Counted from the first letter of the stretch, positions 17,007 through 26,149 are shown. The stretch is DNA of 64,000 nt from Sulfurimonas sp. (GCF_019429335.1 NZ_JAHYJB010000006.1:34798-98797), one strand, 5' to 3'. The notes: generated from the letters alone by a model not told the origin. Translations and numbers: made by a program.

Positions 17007-18680
17007 ATGTATAAAGATGTTTTATACGCCTCTTTGCTTATAAATCTTTTTGTTCTTGCCTCTCCTCTCTTTACTATGAACGTTTATGACAGAGTCGTTC
17101 CGAATAACGCGATTGAAACACTTTGGGTATTTGCAATAGGTGTAACAATTGTTTATCTTATAGACACATTTTTAAAATTTACAAGAACTTACCTGCTTGA
17201 GAGTGCTGCAAAAAAAAGCGATGTAATTATGTCGTCAATCATTTTTGAAAAGGTACTAGACCTTAAAATGGCTCATCATCCCGCTTCTGTTGGCTCATTC
17301 GCAAGCAATATAAGAGATTTTGACAGTATCAGAAGTTTTTTAACAAATGCCACTATGGCGGCCGTGATTGACCTTCCTTTTACTATAATCTTTCTGCTTG
17401 TGATATCGTATATCGGCGGAGTTATTGTTTTAATTCCGATAATTACAATGCTTTTTATAGTAACTTACGCATTTTTGATAAAAAAACCGCTGCAAGAGAG
17501 CATAGAGAGCACTCACGAGGCAAGTGCTAAAAAAAGCTCAATACTTATTGAATCTCTTAATAATATCGAAACATTAAAGACGTTAGGTGCGGTAAATCAG
17601 GCTCAATGGAACTGGGAAGAGTCGACTGGAGAGATAGCTTCAAGAAGTTTAAAATCAAGACTTTTATCCGCTTCCATTCCGACAGTAACACAGTTTCTTA
17701 TCCAGCTAAATACGGTTATGATAATTGTCGCAGGTGTCTACCTGATTCAGGAGTTTGAGCTCTCTATGGGCGGGCTAATAGCTATTGTAATTTTGACATC
17801 AAGAACACTTGCTCCGATGGGTCAAGTTGCAGCACTTTTAACAAACTACGAGGATACAAAAACCTCATACGAAACATTAAATGAGATAATCTCTCAGCCA
17901 AGCGAGCGTCCTGTTGGCAAAAAGTTCCTGCAAAAACCTGATTTTAGCGGAAATATAGAGTTTGTCGATGTTACATTTTCTTACCCTAACAGCGATATTC
18001 CTGCACTTAAAAATGTCTCTTTTACAATAAAACCGGGGGAACATGTAGCAATTATCGGTCGAATAGGTTCCGGAAAAAGTACGATACAAAAACTTATTTT
18101 AGGTCTTTATGAGCCTAATTCTGGGCAAATACTAATTGATGGCATAGATATTAAGCAAATAGACCCTTCTGATTTGAGAAAAAATATAGGCTATGTTTCT
18201 CAGGATATAATGCTATTTCGAGGAACGGTAAAAGAGAACATAACATTCTGTGCATCGCATGCAAGTGACTCTTCCATGATTCGAGCCGCACAAATCAGCA
18301 CAACTTCAGACTTTATAAAAAAACACCCAAAAGGGTATGAGATGCCAATAGGAGAGCGGGGGCAAGGTTTATCTGGGGGTCAGCGACAAAGCATAGGCAT
18401 TGCCCGCGCCTTTTTGCTTGAATCAAAGATTATGCTCCTTGATGAGCCTAGTAATGCAATGGACCAGATGACAGAAGCAAAACTTTTGGGCAATATGCAA
18501 ACAGCTCTAAAAGGGAAAAGCTCTCTTATAGTTACACAAAAGATAAACCTTTTAAAAATAGTAGAGAGGGTAATAGTTATGAACGAGGGGAGGATTTTCA
18601 TAGATGCTCCTAAAGAAGAAGCGCTTAAAAAACTTCAAAACAAGCAAGATAGTGAAGGAGATGGTATTGAAAAAAAATAA
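17007..18680 (+). CDS. Type I secretion ABC transporter, membrane and ATPase domains (LapB/LssB-like)
   Basis: 557 residues from the ATG at 17,007, though coding similarity extends upstream in this frame to about 16,971. The membrane domain covers residues 1-290 (LLINLFVLASPLFTMNVYDRVVPNNA is the family hallmark). The ATPase domain follows: Walker A GRIGSGKST, Q-loop YVSQDI, signature LSGGQRQ, Walker B IMLLDEPSNAMD. The usual switch His is replaced: VTQKINLL has Gln where exporters have His. It would form a dimer in the inner membrane and power export of an adhesin-like substrate, plausibly the protein at 20,661-21,956. Confidence 0.88.
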   Translation: MYKDVLYASLLINLFVLASPLFTMNVYDRVVPNNAIETLWVFAIGVTIVYLIDTFLKFTRTYLLESAAKKSDVIMSSIIFEKVLDLKMAHHPASVGSFASNIRDFDSIRSFLTNATMAAVIDLPFTIIFLLVISYIGGVIVLIPIITMLFIVTYAFLIKKPLQESIESTHEASAKKSSILIESLNNIETLKTLGAVNQAQWNWEESTGEIASRSLKSRLLSASIPTVTQFLIQLNTVMIIVAGVYLIQEFELSMGGLIAIVILTSRTLAPMGQVAALLTNYEDTKTSYETLNEIISQPSERPVGKKFLQKPDFSGNIEFVDVTFSYPNSDIPALKNVSFTIKPGEHVAIIGRIGSGKSTIQKLILGLYEPNSGQILIDGIDIKQIDPSDLRKNIGYVSQDIMLFRGTVKENITFCASHASDSSMIRAAQISTTSDFIKKHPKGYEMPIGERGQGLSGGQRQSIGIARAFLLESKIMLLDEPSNAMDQMTEAKLLGNMQTALKGKSSLIVTQKINLLKIVERVIVMNEGRIFIDAPKEEALKKLQNKQDSEGDGIEKK

Positions 18681-20007
18681 CAAACCCTTTGAGTATACAA
18701 AAAACGACTACAACTTTATGAACAGCCTCAGTGCTGCAGTTTTAGAACAAACACCATTCAAGATGAGCAGAGTCATAAAAATATGGCTCTTTACGATAGC
18801 GGCATTTTTAATCTGGGCTTCTTTAGCGGAAGTTGATGAGATAACAAGAGGTGATGGCGATATCATCCCATACGGTCAAAATAAAATCATTCAAAATCTA
18901 GAAGGCGGGATTGTAGAATCTATCCTAGTTGAAGAGGGACAGATTGTTAAAGAGGGAGAGGTTATTTTAAAAATAAATAATGCAAAATCCGTCTCTACCT
19001 CTCGAACAAATGAGATGACATATTATGAGCTTGAAGCAAAAAGGCTTAGACTTTACGCAGAGGCGAATCTAGCTCCTTTTACAGTGCCCGAAGTTGATGA
19101 CGAAGAGTTTAGAAGCCAGATAAAACTGGCACAAAATCTATACAACTCTAACAGGACGGAGTTTTACGCAAAAGATAGCTCTTTTATTAATCAAATTGAG
19201 CAAAAAAAACAGGCATACAAAGAGGCAAGAGCAAGAGTTTCTTCTTTGCAAAAATCTTTAGAATTTGTAACTCAAGAGATAGAGATGACTGAGCCAATGG
19301 TTAAAGAGGGTGTAAAATCAAGGGTTGATTTTCTAAAGCTAAAAAGAGAAGCAAGTGCTATTGAAAACGATATAGAAGCGGCAAAACTATCTCTGCCTAG
19401 ACTAACCTCTGTAATAGAAGAGTTTAGAAATAAAAGGGAGGAATCCAAACAGCTTTTTATAAATACTGCTAAAAAAGAGTTAAACGAAGTAATTGCAGAA
19501 ATCTCCAGACTAAAAACCCAACAAATTGCATACAGCGATCAGGTTGATAGGACTATGGTAAAGTCTCCGGTTGAGGGAATTGTTCAAAAACTATTTGTAA
19601 ATACTATAGGCGGTGTAATTAAACCAGGGGCCGACTTGATAGAGATTGTTCCGACAAATCAAAAGCTCTATCTAGAAGTTAAAATAAAACCGAGCGATAT
19701 CGCTTTTATTCACCCGGGAGCAGAGGCAAAAGTAAAGGTTTCTGCATATGATTTTACAATCCATGGCGGACTTATAGGCAAAGTTGTAAATATATCGCCT
19801 GATACGATAACGGACAGCAAAGACAACACATTTTATATTATACATGTAGTAACTGATAAAAATTACTTAGGGCCAAAAACAAGCCCTCTAAAAATAATAC
19901 CCGGCATGACCGCCAACGTAGATATAATTACTGGTAAAAAGAGTGTTATGGGATATATATTAAAGCCTATCCTCAAATCCAAACAGTACGTATTTTCGGA
20001 AAAATAG
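18661..20007 (+). CDS. HlyD/LapC-family type I secretion adaptor
   Basis: About 448 residues. AAGGAG at 18,655-18,660 directly abuts the ATG at 18,661 and is better spaced for the TTG at 18,667, so the true start may be two codons later. Either way it overlaps the ABC gene. One membrane anchor lies near residues 38-57 (IWLFTIAAFLIWASLAEVDE), then a lipoyl half-motif (GGIVESILVEEGQIVKEGEV), a long coiled coil (about 115-290), the second half-motif (VKSPVEGIVQKLFV) and a C-terminal beta-barrel. It links the ABC exporter to the TolC-like duct. Confidence 0.9.
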   Translation: MVLKKNNKPFEYTKNDYNFMNSLSAAVLEQTPFKMSRVIKIWLFTIAAFLIWASLAEVDEITRGDGDIIPYGQNKIIQNLEGGIVESILVEEGQIVKEGEVILKINNAKSVSTSRTNEMTYYELEAKRLRLYAEANLAPFTVPEVDDEEFRSQIKLAQNLYNSNRTEFYAKDSSFINQIEQKKQAYKEARARVSSLQKSLEFVTQEIEMTEPMVKEGVKSRVDFLKLKREASAIENDIEAAKLSLPRLTSVIEEFRNKREESKQLFINTAKKELNEVIAEISRLKTQQIAYSDQVDRTMVKSPVEGIVQKLFVNTIGGVIKPGADLIEIVPTNQKLYLEVKIKPSDIAFIHPGAEAKVKVSAYDFTIHGGLIGKVVNISPDTITDSKDNTFYIIHVVTDKNYLGPKTSPLKIIPGMTANVDIITGKKSVMGYILKPILKSKQYVFSEK

Positions 20008-20613
20008 ATGAAAATTATTTTTTTTAGCTCAAGCATAAATATTATAGATGAATTCAAAACGAGAGATGCTATCAAAGAAAACACAATCTGTTATGACGCC
20101 GAGGGGCTAAAGAGTGAACTAAAAAAAAGCCCGCAGTCAATAGTAATAGCAGATTATGACAGTATTGCCTCTGATATAAACGGCATGATATCTTCGGGCT
20201 TTATTCCAAAGAGGCTGGTAGTTCTTGAAAAAGAGCCATCGGTAGTAACCGGTAGGAGATTAATTTTGCTTGGGGCAAAGGCTTATGGAAACTCGAGAAT
20301 GCTTAATAATCACTTCACACAGATGCTAAATACGGTTACTGATGGAGATATCTGGACATATCCGGAATTAACCGCTCAGCTTGTTAAAAAAAGCAAAAAA
20401 CCATCTATTGATGATGAGTCAAAAAAGCTTATTGAGGACAGATTGTCAGATAAAGAGCAGGATGTGGTTTATCTTATGCTTGAGGGACTGACAAACGATG
20501 CTATAGCATCCTCGCTAAATATTACTACAAGAACAGTAAAAGCGCATGTAAGTTCGATTTTTAACAAACTGCATGTGAATGACAGAGTATCTTTAATACT
20601 GCTTCTTAGATAG
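20008..20613 (+). CDS. LuxR/CsgD-type transcriptional regulator
   Basis: 201 residues starting immediately after the adaptor stop. The C-terminal 65 residues are a LuxR helix-turn-helix (LSDKEQDVVYLMLEGLTNDAIASSLNITTRTVKAHVSSIF). The N-terminal half resembles a receiver fold (MKIIFFSSSIN... IVIADYD...RLVVLEKEP) but lacks the usual acidic pocket, so phosphorylation is doubtful. This is the pattern of CsgD/VpsT-like biofilm regulators. Being last in the secretion operon and opposite the putative substrate gene, it may control one or both. Confidence 0.82.
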   Translation: MKIIFFSSSINIIDEFKTRDAIKENTICYDAEGLKSELKKSPQSIVIADYDSIASDINGMISSGFIPKRLVVLEKEPSVVTGRRLILLGAKAYGNSRMLNNHFTQMLNTVTDGDIWTYPELTAQLVKKSKKPSIDDESKKLIEDRLSDKEQDVVYLMLEGLTNDAIASSLNITTRTVKAHVSSIFNKLHVNDRVSLILLLR

Positions 20614-20646
20614 ATTTACATGTAGAAAATATATCTACATGTAAAT
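20614..20646. terminator. Bidirectional hairpin between convergent genes
   Basis: A perfect 13-bp inverted repeat (ATTTACATGTAGA / TCTACATGTAAAT) with a seven-base loop, starting directly after the luxR-type stop and 15 bases before the stop of the opposing gene. Each arm contains ACATGT. Position suggests a two-way terminator, though neither side has a strong T-run. Confidence 0.6.
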
Positions 20647-20660
20647 AGCCGACATTCTTA

Positions 20661-21956
20661 TTAACTCTCGTCAACCTGAATGTTTGTGTTTACTTCTAAA
20701 GCAACATCAGAGCCGTCACTGTCGTGTCCATTGTATACATTGTATGACTGGTTTGTCTCAGAATCGATAACTACACTCTCGCCTAAACTCCACTCGCCGC
20801 TATTTCCTTTAGCACTCAACTCTATAGTGTCACCATTGTCACCGTCAATTCTCAATATATTCTCATTGCCTGTTATATCTAAAACATCTTCAATGGTAAT
20901 ATTTGTTAAAGTTTGACTTCCTTCACCAAGATTTATAGAGTTAACATCTGAACTCTCTTTTGTTAATTTGCCAAAATCTATCTCTATCTCTTCAGAGATT
21001 AAAAGCGCATTTTCATTATTATTTTCGCCATTTTGGTACTGATGTTCATCTCCATTATCTTCTTGATCTTTTTTATCTTCTGCTTTTTCTTGAGCGTCAC
21101 TCTCTTTATCGTCTCTATCGTGCTTATTACCGCCCTTGTCGTTTGCATCAGATTTATCTTCTTTATCTTCTTTATCTTCTTTGTCAGATTTGTCAGATTT
21201 GTCTTCTTTGTCAGATTTGTCAGATTTGTCTTCTTTGTCAGATTTATCTTCTTTGTCAGATTTGTCAGATTTGTCTTCTTTGTCAGATTTATCTTCTTTG
21301 TCAGATTTATCTTCTTTGTCAGATTTGTCTTCTTTGTCAGATTTGTCTTTTTTATCTTCTTTGTCAGATTTATCAGATTTATCTTCTTTGTCAGATTTAT
21401 CTTCTTTGTCTGTTTCAGTTGCAGGTACTTCAGGTTCTGTTTCAGTTGCAGGTACTTCAGGTTCTGTTTCAACAATTAGTTCGCCATCAATGCTATTATT
21501 AAACGGCTCATCAACAAAACTTCTATCGCGAAGCTCGGCGTTAACATCTGCTGCATCATCGCTTATTTGTGAAAAAACAGCATCTGCACCCTCTGTGGAC
21601 TCAGCAGATGCGCCCTCTCCTGCAGCGGTCTCTAAATCTTCTATATTTTCAATATCACCGCTCTCTTCTAGCAGAGTTATGATAGTATCTTTTTGTGTAA
21701 CGCTCTCCTCTTTTGTAAACTCTTCCTCTAAAATAGAAGAGTCAAAAAGCTGTTTATCCTGCCCAATAACTATAATGTCTGAACCATCCATAACAGAGAC
21801 TACCAGATTGTTTGCAGAGTTATTACCTCTATCACCAATAACCACCTCACCCACGTAAATCGTCTCACCATCAGAAACTTTACGAAGTGAACCATCAACC
21901 CCTTTTATATGAAAAACACCATCCACGCTTGCGATTTTTCCAACAACTGCTGCCAT
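20661..21956 (-). CDS. Small LapA-like secreted protein with retention module and KSDKED repeats
   Basis: 431 residues from the ATG at 21,956, chosen because GGAG lies seven bases upstream (an in-frame TTG at 21,968 overlaps it). Residues 1-75 form a LapA-type retention module (MAAVVGKIASVDG, DGETIYVGEVV). T-A-A-G at residues 110-113 matches the LapG cleavage motif and its usual position. Residues about 175-290 are low-complexity repeats of Asp, Lys, Ser, Glu. The last 100 residues (TIEDVLDITGNENILRIDGDNGD) resemble the terminal domain of giant type I adhesins. No RTX GGxGxD repeats are seen. It is probably exported by the adjacent system and held in the outer membrane. Confidence 0.75.
   Translation of the reverse strand: MAAVVGKIASVDGVFHIKGVDGSLRKVSDGETIYVGEVVIGDRGNNSANNLVVSVMDGSDIIVIGQDKQLFDSSILEEEFTKEESVTQKDTIITLLEESGDIENIEDLETAAGEGASAESTEGADAVFSQISDDAADVNAELRDRSFVDEPFNNSIDGELIVETEPEVPATETEPEVPATETDKEDKSDKEDKSDKSDKEDKKDKSDKEDKSDKEDKSDKEDKSDKEDKSDKSDKEDKSDKEDKSDKSDKEDKSDKSDKEDKEDKEDKSDANDKGGNKHDRDDKESDAQEKAEDKKDQEDNGDEHQYQNGENNNENALLISEEIEIDFGKLTKESSDVNSINLGEGSQTLTNITIEDVLDITGNENILRIDGDNGDTIELSAKGNSGEWSLGESVVIDSETNQSYNVYNGHDSDGSDVALEVNTNIQVDES
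21149..21476 (-). repeat. Tandem coding repeats in the LapA-like gene
   Basis: Imperfect tandem units of 9 and 18 bases coding DKS, DKE and KSDKED blocks (21,149 to about 21,413), followed by two tandem 27-base units coding EPEVPATET (about 21,416-21,476). Such slippage-prone DNA is expected to vary in copy number between strains. Confidence 0.85.
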
Positions 21957-22103
21957 CTGTAACTCCAAAATATAGTCTATTTTGGCAATAATACGACAAG
22001 TTTAAAAAAAAATATATTGTACCTAAGTACAGCTACTGAAGATTTGTTAAAAATTTATTGATTTTTGCGTATGTAGAAAAAAGAGATTATTGAAAGATTT
22101 TAT

Positions 22104-22352
22104 CTATTTGAAGCTGTAGATATCGGAGCTAAAAACGCAGAACACATCTGTTGTCGCTCTTCCCATGTTATAACTAGTTTTATGCTCAATGTCAGCTTTT
22201 TTGCAAAACTCTTCTATCTTATGTACAGTATCGTCGTCACTCGAACTAAATCGTAAAATTGCATCACCCTTGTAGCCTATTTTACACTCAAGCCCTGATA
22301 TGTCCAATTCAACACCGTATTTTATTAACATTTTCATCTCTTTGACAAACAT
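22104..22352 (-). CDS. Small hypothetical protein
   Basis: 82 residues, no signal peptide or membrane segment. I do not recognise the family. It reads LIKYGVELDISGLECKIGYKGDAILRFSS..., a small alpha/beta-looking soluble protein with four cysteines. The start is supported by AGGGAG five bases upstream of the ATG. It stands alone between the LapA-like gene and tRNA-Ser. The 130 bases upstream are AT-rich with no clear promoter. Confidence 0.6.
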   Translation of the reverse strand: MFVKEMKMLIKYGVELDISGLECKIGYKGDAILRFSSSDDDTVHKIEEFCKKADIEHKTSYNMGRATTDVFCVFSSDIYSFK

Positions 22353-22482
22353 TACGGCTCCCTAATATTTTTTATTTTATTCAATTTTTAAATTGTAACC
22401 AAAAATATAGCTAAATCAATTAAATAATATTTGAGGTTCTATTGTATGATTGTATTATTGGCGCAGGAAAAGTAAAATTTCG

Positions 22483-22572
22483 TGGTGGACAGAGAGGGAT
22501 TTGAACCCTCGGTACAGTTACCCGTACGCATCCTTAGCAGGGATGTGGTTTCAGCCGCTCACCCATCTATCC
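22483..22572 (-). tRNA. tRNA-Ser (anticodon GCU)
   Basis: A 90-base tRNA with the long variable arm of class II. The acceptor arm GGATAGA pairs with TCTGTCC (one G-U), the anticodon loop is CTGCTAA (GCU, serine AGY codons), the T-loop is GGTTCAAATCC, and the CCA end is encoded. A TATAAT box lies 13 bases upstream on the minus strand (22,586-22,591). Confidence 0.95.
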
Positions 22573-22626
22573 TTTGAAGATTGCAATTATAGTCATATAT
22601 AAATAATATGTAGCTTAAAACTCTAA

Positions 22627-22791
22627 TTTGCTGATTACTCTCGGAGACTTGAGGAGACTAAAAAACTTTCACAAGATGAACAACTGCTCGGAGTTAATTT
22701 CTACCCAAATCAGCAACCGTGAAACTCAAAAGAGTTTTTAGCGTCCGGCTATGAGAATTGTGAAGATTATGCAATTATAAAATATTTATAA
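22627..22791 (+). pseudogene. Decayed gene remnant next to tRNA-Ser
   Basis: In the plus strand an open stretch of 31 codons reads FADYSRRLEETKKLSQDEQL and on to NFYPNQQP, hits TGA at about 22,720, and resumes in the same frame as NSKEFLASGYENCEDYAIIKYL ending in TAA at 22,789. A neighbouring frame across the break reads SNRETQK, so small indels are likely. The composition looks like real protein, but I do not recognise it and there is no start codon. It is the 3' end of a dead gene, perhaps left by an element that used the tRNA. Confidence 0.4.
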
Positions 22792-22805
22792 ACAAAGAGG
22801 GAGAG

Positions 22806-23489
22806 TCAAATCTCCTCTAAAATCTTTTTAACAACTAAAGCTGGGTTTTGCGCCTTATAAATAGGGCGACCTACTACTATAAAATCTACATGTGCACTCT
22901 TTGCGTAGGCGACATCGGCAACTCTCTGCTGGTCTCCCGCATCTTCTCCAAACGGGCGGATTCCCGGAGTTAGTGTCATAAAATTTTCGTTCGCAATCTT
23001 CTTGATTGATTCGCTCTCATAAGCAGAGCAGACAACCCCGTCAAGTCCGCTCTCATACGCATCCTTTGCAAACTGGTCTGCTTTTTGAGCTATTGAGCCC
23101 TCATACACCGTGGCAAACTCATCTTCATTAAAAGAGGTAAGCGCGGTAACAGCCAAAACTATAGGACGGTTTTCATACTTTTTCAGCCTATCCATAACCT
23201 CTTGCATAGCTCGTTTTCCTGCACTTGCGTGAACATTGAACATATCAACGCCAAGCCCCATAATAGACTCTGCGGCATCAGCCATAGTGTTTGGAATGTC
23301 ATAAAGCTTAAGGTCTAAAAATATCTTGAAATCTGGATTTATCTTTTTAATATCTTTTAAAAACTCTTCACCGTCGCGGATATAACTGCGAAGTCCGACC
23401 TTAAGCCAGACGTCGTACTCTTTTATCTTATGAATAAGTTCTAAATTTTCTTCTTTTGTGGGTAAATCGAGGGCTACACAAAGTTCCAT
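22806..23489 (-). CDS. pyrF: Orotidine 5'-phosphate decarboxylase
   Basis: A 227-residue TIM-barrel enzyme giving UMP, the last step of de novo pyrimidine synthesis. The catalytic motif FLDLKLYDIPNT contains the Asp-Lys-x-x-Asp array; the phosphate-binding TPGIRP and VVGRPI loops are near the C-terminus. Length is normal for the short bacterial form. It is transcribed alone; TATAAT at 23,517-23,522 lies about 28 bases upstream of its start. Confidence 0.96.
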   Translation of the reverse strand: MELCVALDLPTKEENLELIHKIKEYDVWLKVGLRSYIRDGEEFLKDIKKINPDFKIFLDLKLYDIPNTMADAAESIMGLGVDMFNVHASAGKRAMQEVMDRLKKYENRPIVLAVTALTSFNEDEFATVYEGSIAQKADQFAKDAYESGLDGVVCSAYESESIKKIANENFMTLTPGIRPFGEDAGDQQRVADVAYAKSAHVDFIVVGRPIYKAQNPALVVKKILEEI

Positions 23490-23516
23490 AACTGCTCTTT
23501 ATTTTTAATTGATGCA

Positions 23517-23522
23517 ATTATA
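23517..23522 (-). promoter_or_regulatory. Probable -10 box for pyrF
   Basis: TATAAT on the minus strand in the 86-base gap between acs and pyrF. A TTGACA exists further upstream at about 23,563 but at a spacing too long to pair with it. Confidence 0.4.
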
Positions 23523-23575
23523 ACATTTTTGACATGCATAACCTGACTTTTAAATTATACATGTCAATTTTAAAA

Positions 23576-25528
23576 CTATTTTACCAAATTCTTAATAGTC
23601 GCAACAATGCTTGGGTCTTCAAGGGTTGAGATATCCTGCGTAATCTCCTCGCCTTTTGCGATTGAGCGAAGGATTCTTCTCATAATCTTGCCTGAGCGTG
23701 TTTTAGGAAGTCCCGGGACAAAAACAATATCATCACAAAGAGCAATATTTCCAATCTCTTTTTTTATCATCTCGTTTAGCTCTTTTTCTATCGCTTCATA
23801 GCTATCAAAACGGCTATCTTTAAGTGAATGTTTCATGACAACATACGCGAAAATCCCCTCACCTTTTAGCGGATGGGGTTTTCCTACAACCGCTACTTCT
23901 GCTACTTCATCCTCTTTAGCAAGTGCGGCTTCAACCTCAGCCGTACCCATTCTGTGTCCTGAGACGTTAATAACGTCATCAGTACGTCCCGTAATCGTTA
24001 TGTATCCGTCCTCATCATAATTGGCACCGTCACCCGTAAAGTAAACTCCTCTGCCGTTTTGTTTAACATCTCCGAAGTAAGATTTTACAAATCTCTCTTT
24101 ATCTCCCCAAATTCCTCTTATCATAGAAGGCCAAGGACGTGTAATACACATAAAGCCCGTCTCATGAAGCTCTTTTTTATTGCCGTCTTTATCTACTATC
24201 TCCGCAATAATTCCCGGAAGAGGCAGAGTCGCGCATCCCGGTTTGATAGGTGTAGCTCCAGGAAGAGGAGAGATAACATGACCTCCCGTCTCCGTCTGCC
24301 AGTAAGTATCCACGATAGGACATCTGCCCCCGCCTACCTCTTCATAGTACCATTTCCATGCAGCAGGATCAATTGGCTCCCCAACCGTTCCTAAAACTTT
24401 CAGGCTTGAGAGGTCATATTTTAGAGGCTCATGTTCTCCCATTTTATGAAGCACACGTATAGCAGTCGGAGCCGTGTAGAACTGGTTTATCTTGTAATCT
24501 TGAACCATTTTCCATGCACGTCCCGCATCAGGATAAGTGGGAACGCCCTCAAACATAACTGTTGTCGCACCCATTGCCAGCGGTCCGTAAACTATGTAAG
24601 TATGCCCCGTAATCCAGCCGATGTCTGCCGTACACCAGTAAGTGTCATTCTCTTTTACGTCAAACACCCACTCCATCGTCATCTGAGCCCAAAGAATATA
24701 TCCAGCCTGATTGTGCTGAACGCCTTTTGGCTTGCCTGTACTTCCTGAAGTGTAGAGCAGGAAAAGAGGGTCTTCTGCATCCATAGGCTCCGCATCACAC
24801 TGATTTGACTGATTTTTTATTAGCGCGTTATAAGAAAAATCTCTTCCCTCATGCCACTCTATCTTCTCGTTGTTTCTCTCAACTACCAAAACTCTCTCTA
24901 CCGGCGTCTCGCCTTTTACGGCCTCATCTACTACAGGTTTTAATATGTAAGGCTTGTCTTTTCTGTATGCTCCATCAGCCGTAATAACCACTTTTGCATT
25001 AGCATCATGGATTCTGTCTCTTAGAGCCTCTGCCGAAAAGCCGCCAAACACGATAGAGTGGATTGCTCCAATACGGGCACATGCAAGCATCGCATAAGCA
25101 GCCTCTGGAATCATCGGCATATAGATTACAACTCTGTCGCCTTTTTTTACACCAAACTCATTTTTAAGCAGGTTTGCAAAGCGGTTTACATTGTTATACA
25201 AATCAAGATAGGTGATAGTCTGCTTGTCGCCTCTGTCGCCCTCAAATAAAATAGCCGCTTTGTTTTTACGACTATCCAGATGGCGGTCTATACACTGCGT
25301 AGAAACATTCAGTTTTCCGCCCTCAAACCACTTCACAAACGGAAAATCACTCTCATCCAATACCTTTGTAAAAGGCTCTATCCACTCAAGCTTCTCTTTT
25401 GCGTAACTTCCCCAAAACCCCTCATAATCTCTCATCGCAAAATCTTGCAACTCCTGATACTCACACATATTTTTTATTCTTGCGTCTTTTGCAAACTCTG
25501 GGTTTGGCTTAAAAATCTCTTTTATCAT
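23576..25528 (-). CDS. acs: Acetyl-CoA synthetase, AMP-forming
   Basis: 650 residues, the standard Acs length. It activates acetate to acetyl-CoA through acetyl-AMP. Motifs: the AMP-binding P-loop [11 protein letters not shown], the A5 region [12 protein letters not shown], the hinge [14 protein letters not shown], and the C-terminal [11 protein letters not shown], whose Lys is the residue acetylated by Pat-type enzymes. Its start directly follows the stop of the exonuclease gene. With actP nearby it forms an acetate scavenging module. Confidence 0.97.
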   Translation of the reverse strand: MIKEIFKPNPEFAKDARIKNMCEYQELQDFAMRDYEGFWGSYAKEKLEWIEPFTKVLDESDFPFVKWFEGGKLNVSTQCIDRHLDSRKNKAAILFEGDRGDKQTITYLDLYNNVNRFANLLKNEFGVKKGDRVVIYMPMIPEAAYAMLACARIGAIHSIVFGGFSAEALRDRIHDANAKVVITADGAYRKDKPYILKPVVDEAVKGETPVERVLVVERNNEKIEWHEGRDFSYNALIKNQSNQCDAEPMDAEDPLFLLYTSGSTGKPKGVQHNQAGYILWAQMTMEWVFDVKENDTYWCTADIGWITGHTYIVYGPLAMGATTVMFEGVPTYPDAGRAWKMVQDYKINQFYTAPTAIRVLHKMGEHEPLKYDLSSLKVLGTVGEPIDPAAWKWYYEEVGGGRCPIVDTYWQTETGGHVISPLPGATPIKPGCATLPLPGIIAEIVDKDGNKKELHETGFMCITRPWPSMIRGIWGDKERFVKSYFGDVKQNGRGVYFTGDGANYDEDGYITITGRTDDVINVSGHRMGTAEVEAALAKEDEVAEVAVVGKPHPLKGEGIFAYVVMKHSLKDSRFDSYEAIEKELNEMIKKEIGNIALCDDIVFVPGLPKTRSGKIMRRILRSIAKGEEITQDISTLEDPSIVATIKNLVK

Positions 25529-26149
25529 CTACTTTCCTTTTGTTAATTTTAAGTATATCATAGCCGTCATGATTGCATCATTGACAGCATTGTGCACTCC
25601 CATATTAGGGATAGAGCAGTTTTTCAAGATTGTATCAAATCGTAAATCAATATTTCCTTGCGGAATCAGTGAAATCGTTTTATCAAAGTAAATTTCAGAT
25701 ACTTCAATCATCCTGTTTGGAAGCGTTATTCCAAGAAGCGGCTTCATGTATTTGTTTATCATACTCACGTCAAACTCCAGATAATAACCTACAAGTGGTC
25801 TTGAACCCACAAAATTTAAAAACTCTACAATTCCCTCCTTTGTTGTTTTTGCATCTCTTAAATCAAACGGGCGAATCCCGTGGATTTTGATGCTTTTAGA
25901 ATTTATCTCTTTTGAGTTTTTCAAAAAAACCTCAAATGTCTGCGATGTTAAAATTTTGTTATCTTTTATTTTTACGGCTCCGATAGATAGTATCTCATCC
26001 TCTTTAGGGTTTAAGCCCGTTGTCTCCGTATCAAAAACAACATACTCCCCGCTTAAATCCTCTTCAAAGAGAAACTCAAAATTTCTGTTTTTGAGATTTT
26101 TGCGGTTAGCATTGACCTTTAACTTAGAGAAAAAATCAAACATGTTCAA
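25529..26149 (-). CDS. DnaQ-like 3'-5' exonuclease of the acetate cluster
   Basis: 206 residues with a DEDDh exonuclease domain: Exo I VFDTETTGLNPKED, Exo II VGYYLEFDVSMINKY, Exo III with His and Asp in GVHNAVNDAIMTA. It is not the replicative epsilon subunit by context: it overlaps the cNMP/CBS/DUF294 gene by four bases and abuts acs. Such exonuclease plus DUF294 pairs beside acetate genes occur in many proteobacteria; the substrate of the nuclease there is not known to me. Confidence 0.85.
   Translation of the reverse strand: MNMFDFFSKLKVNANRKNLKNRNFEFLFEEDLSGEYVVFDTETTGLNPKEDEILSIGAVKIKDNKILTSQTFEVFLKNSKEINSKSIKIHGIRPFDLRDAKTTKEGIVEFLNFVGSRPLVGYYLEFDVSMINKYMKPLLGITLPNRMIEVSEIYFDKTISLIPQGNIDLRFDTILKNCSIPNMGVHNAVNDAIMTAMIYLKLTKGK

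Noticed and set aside
21149..21413. CRISPR-like spaced repeats
   Set aside because: Units are 9-18 bases, in frame, with no unique spacers; it is a protein repeat.
21136..21858. Long open frames on the strand opposite the KSDKED repeat gene
   Set aside because: They are mirror products of the repeat (Leu/Ser/Phe runs) with no ribosome site; the minus-strand frame has the recognisable retention module.
22648..22740. A small RNA such as SRP RNA or 6S RNA between tRNA-Ser and pyrF
   Set aside because: No conserved GGAAG/AGCA tetraloop features or long paired rod; the DNA reads better as a decayed protein gene.
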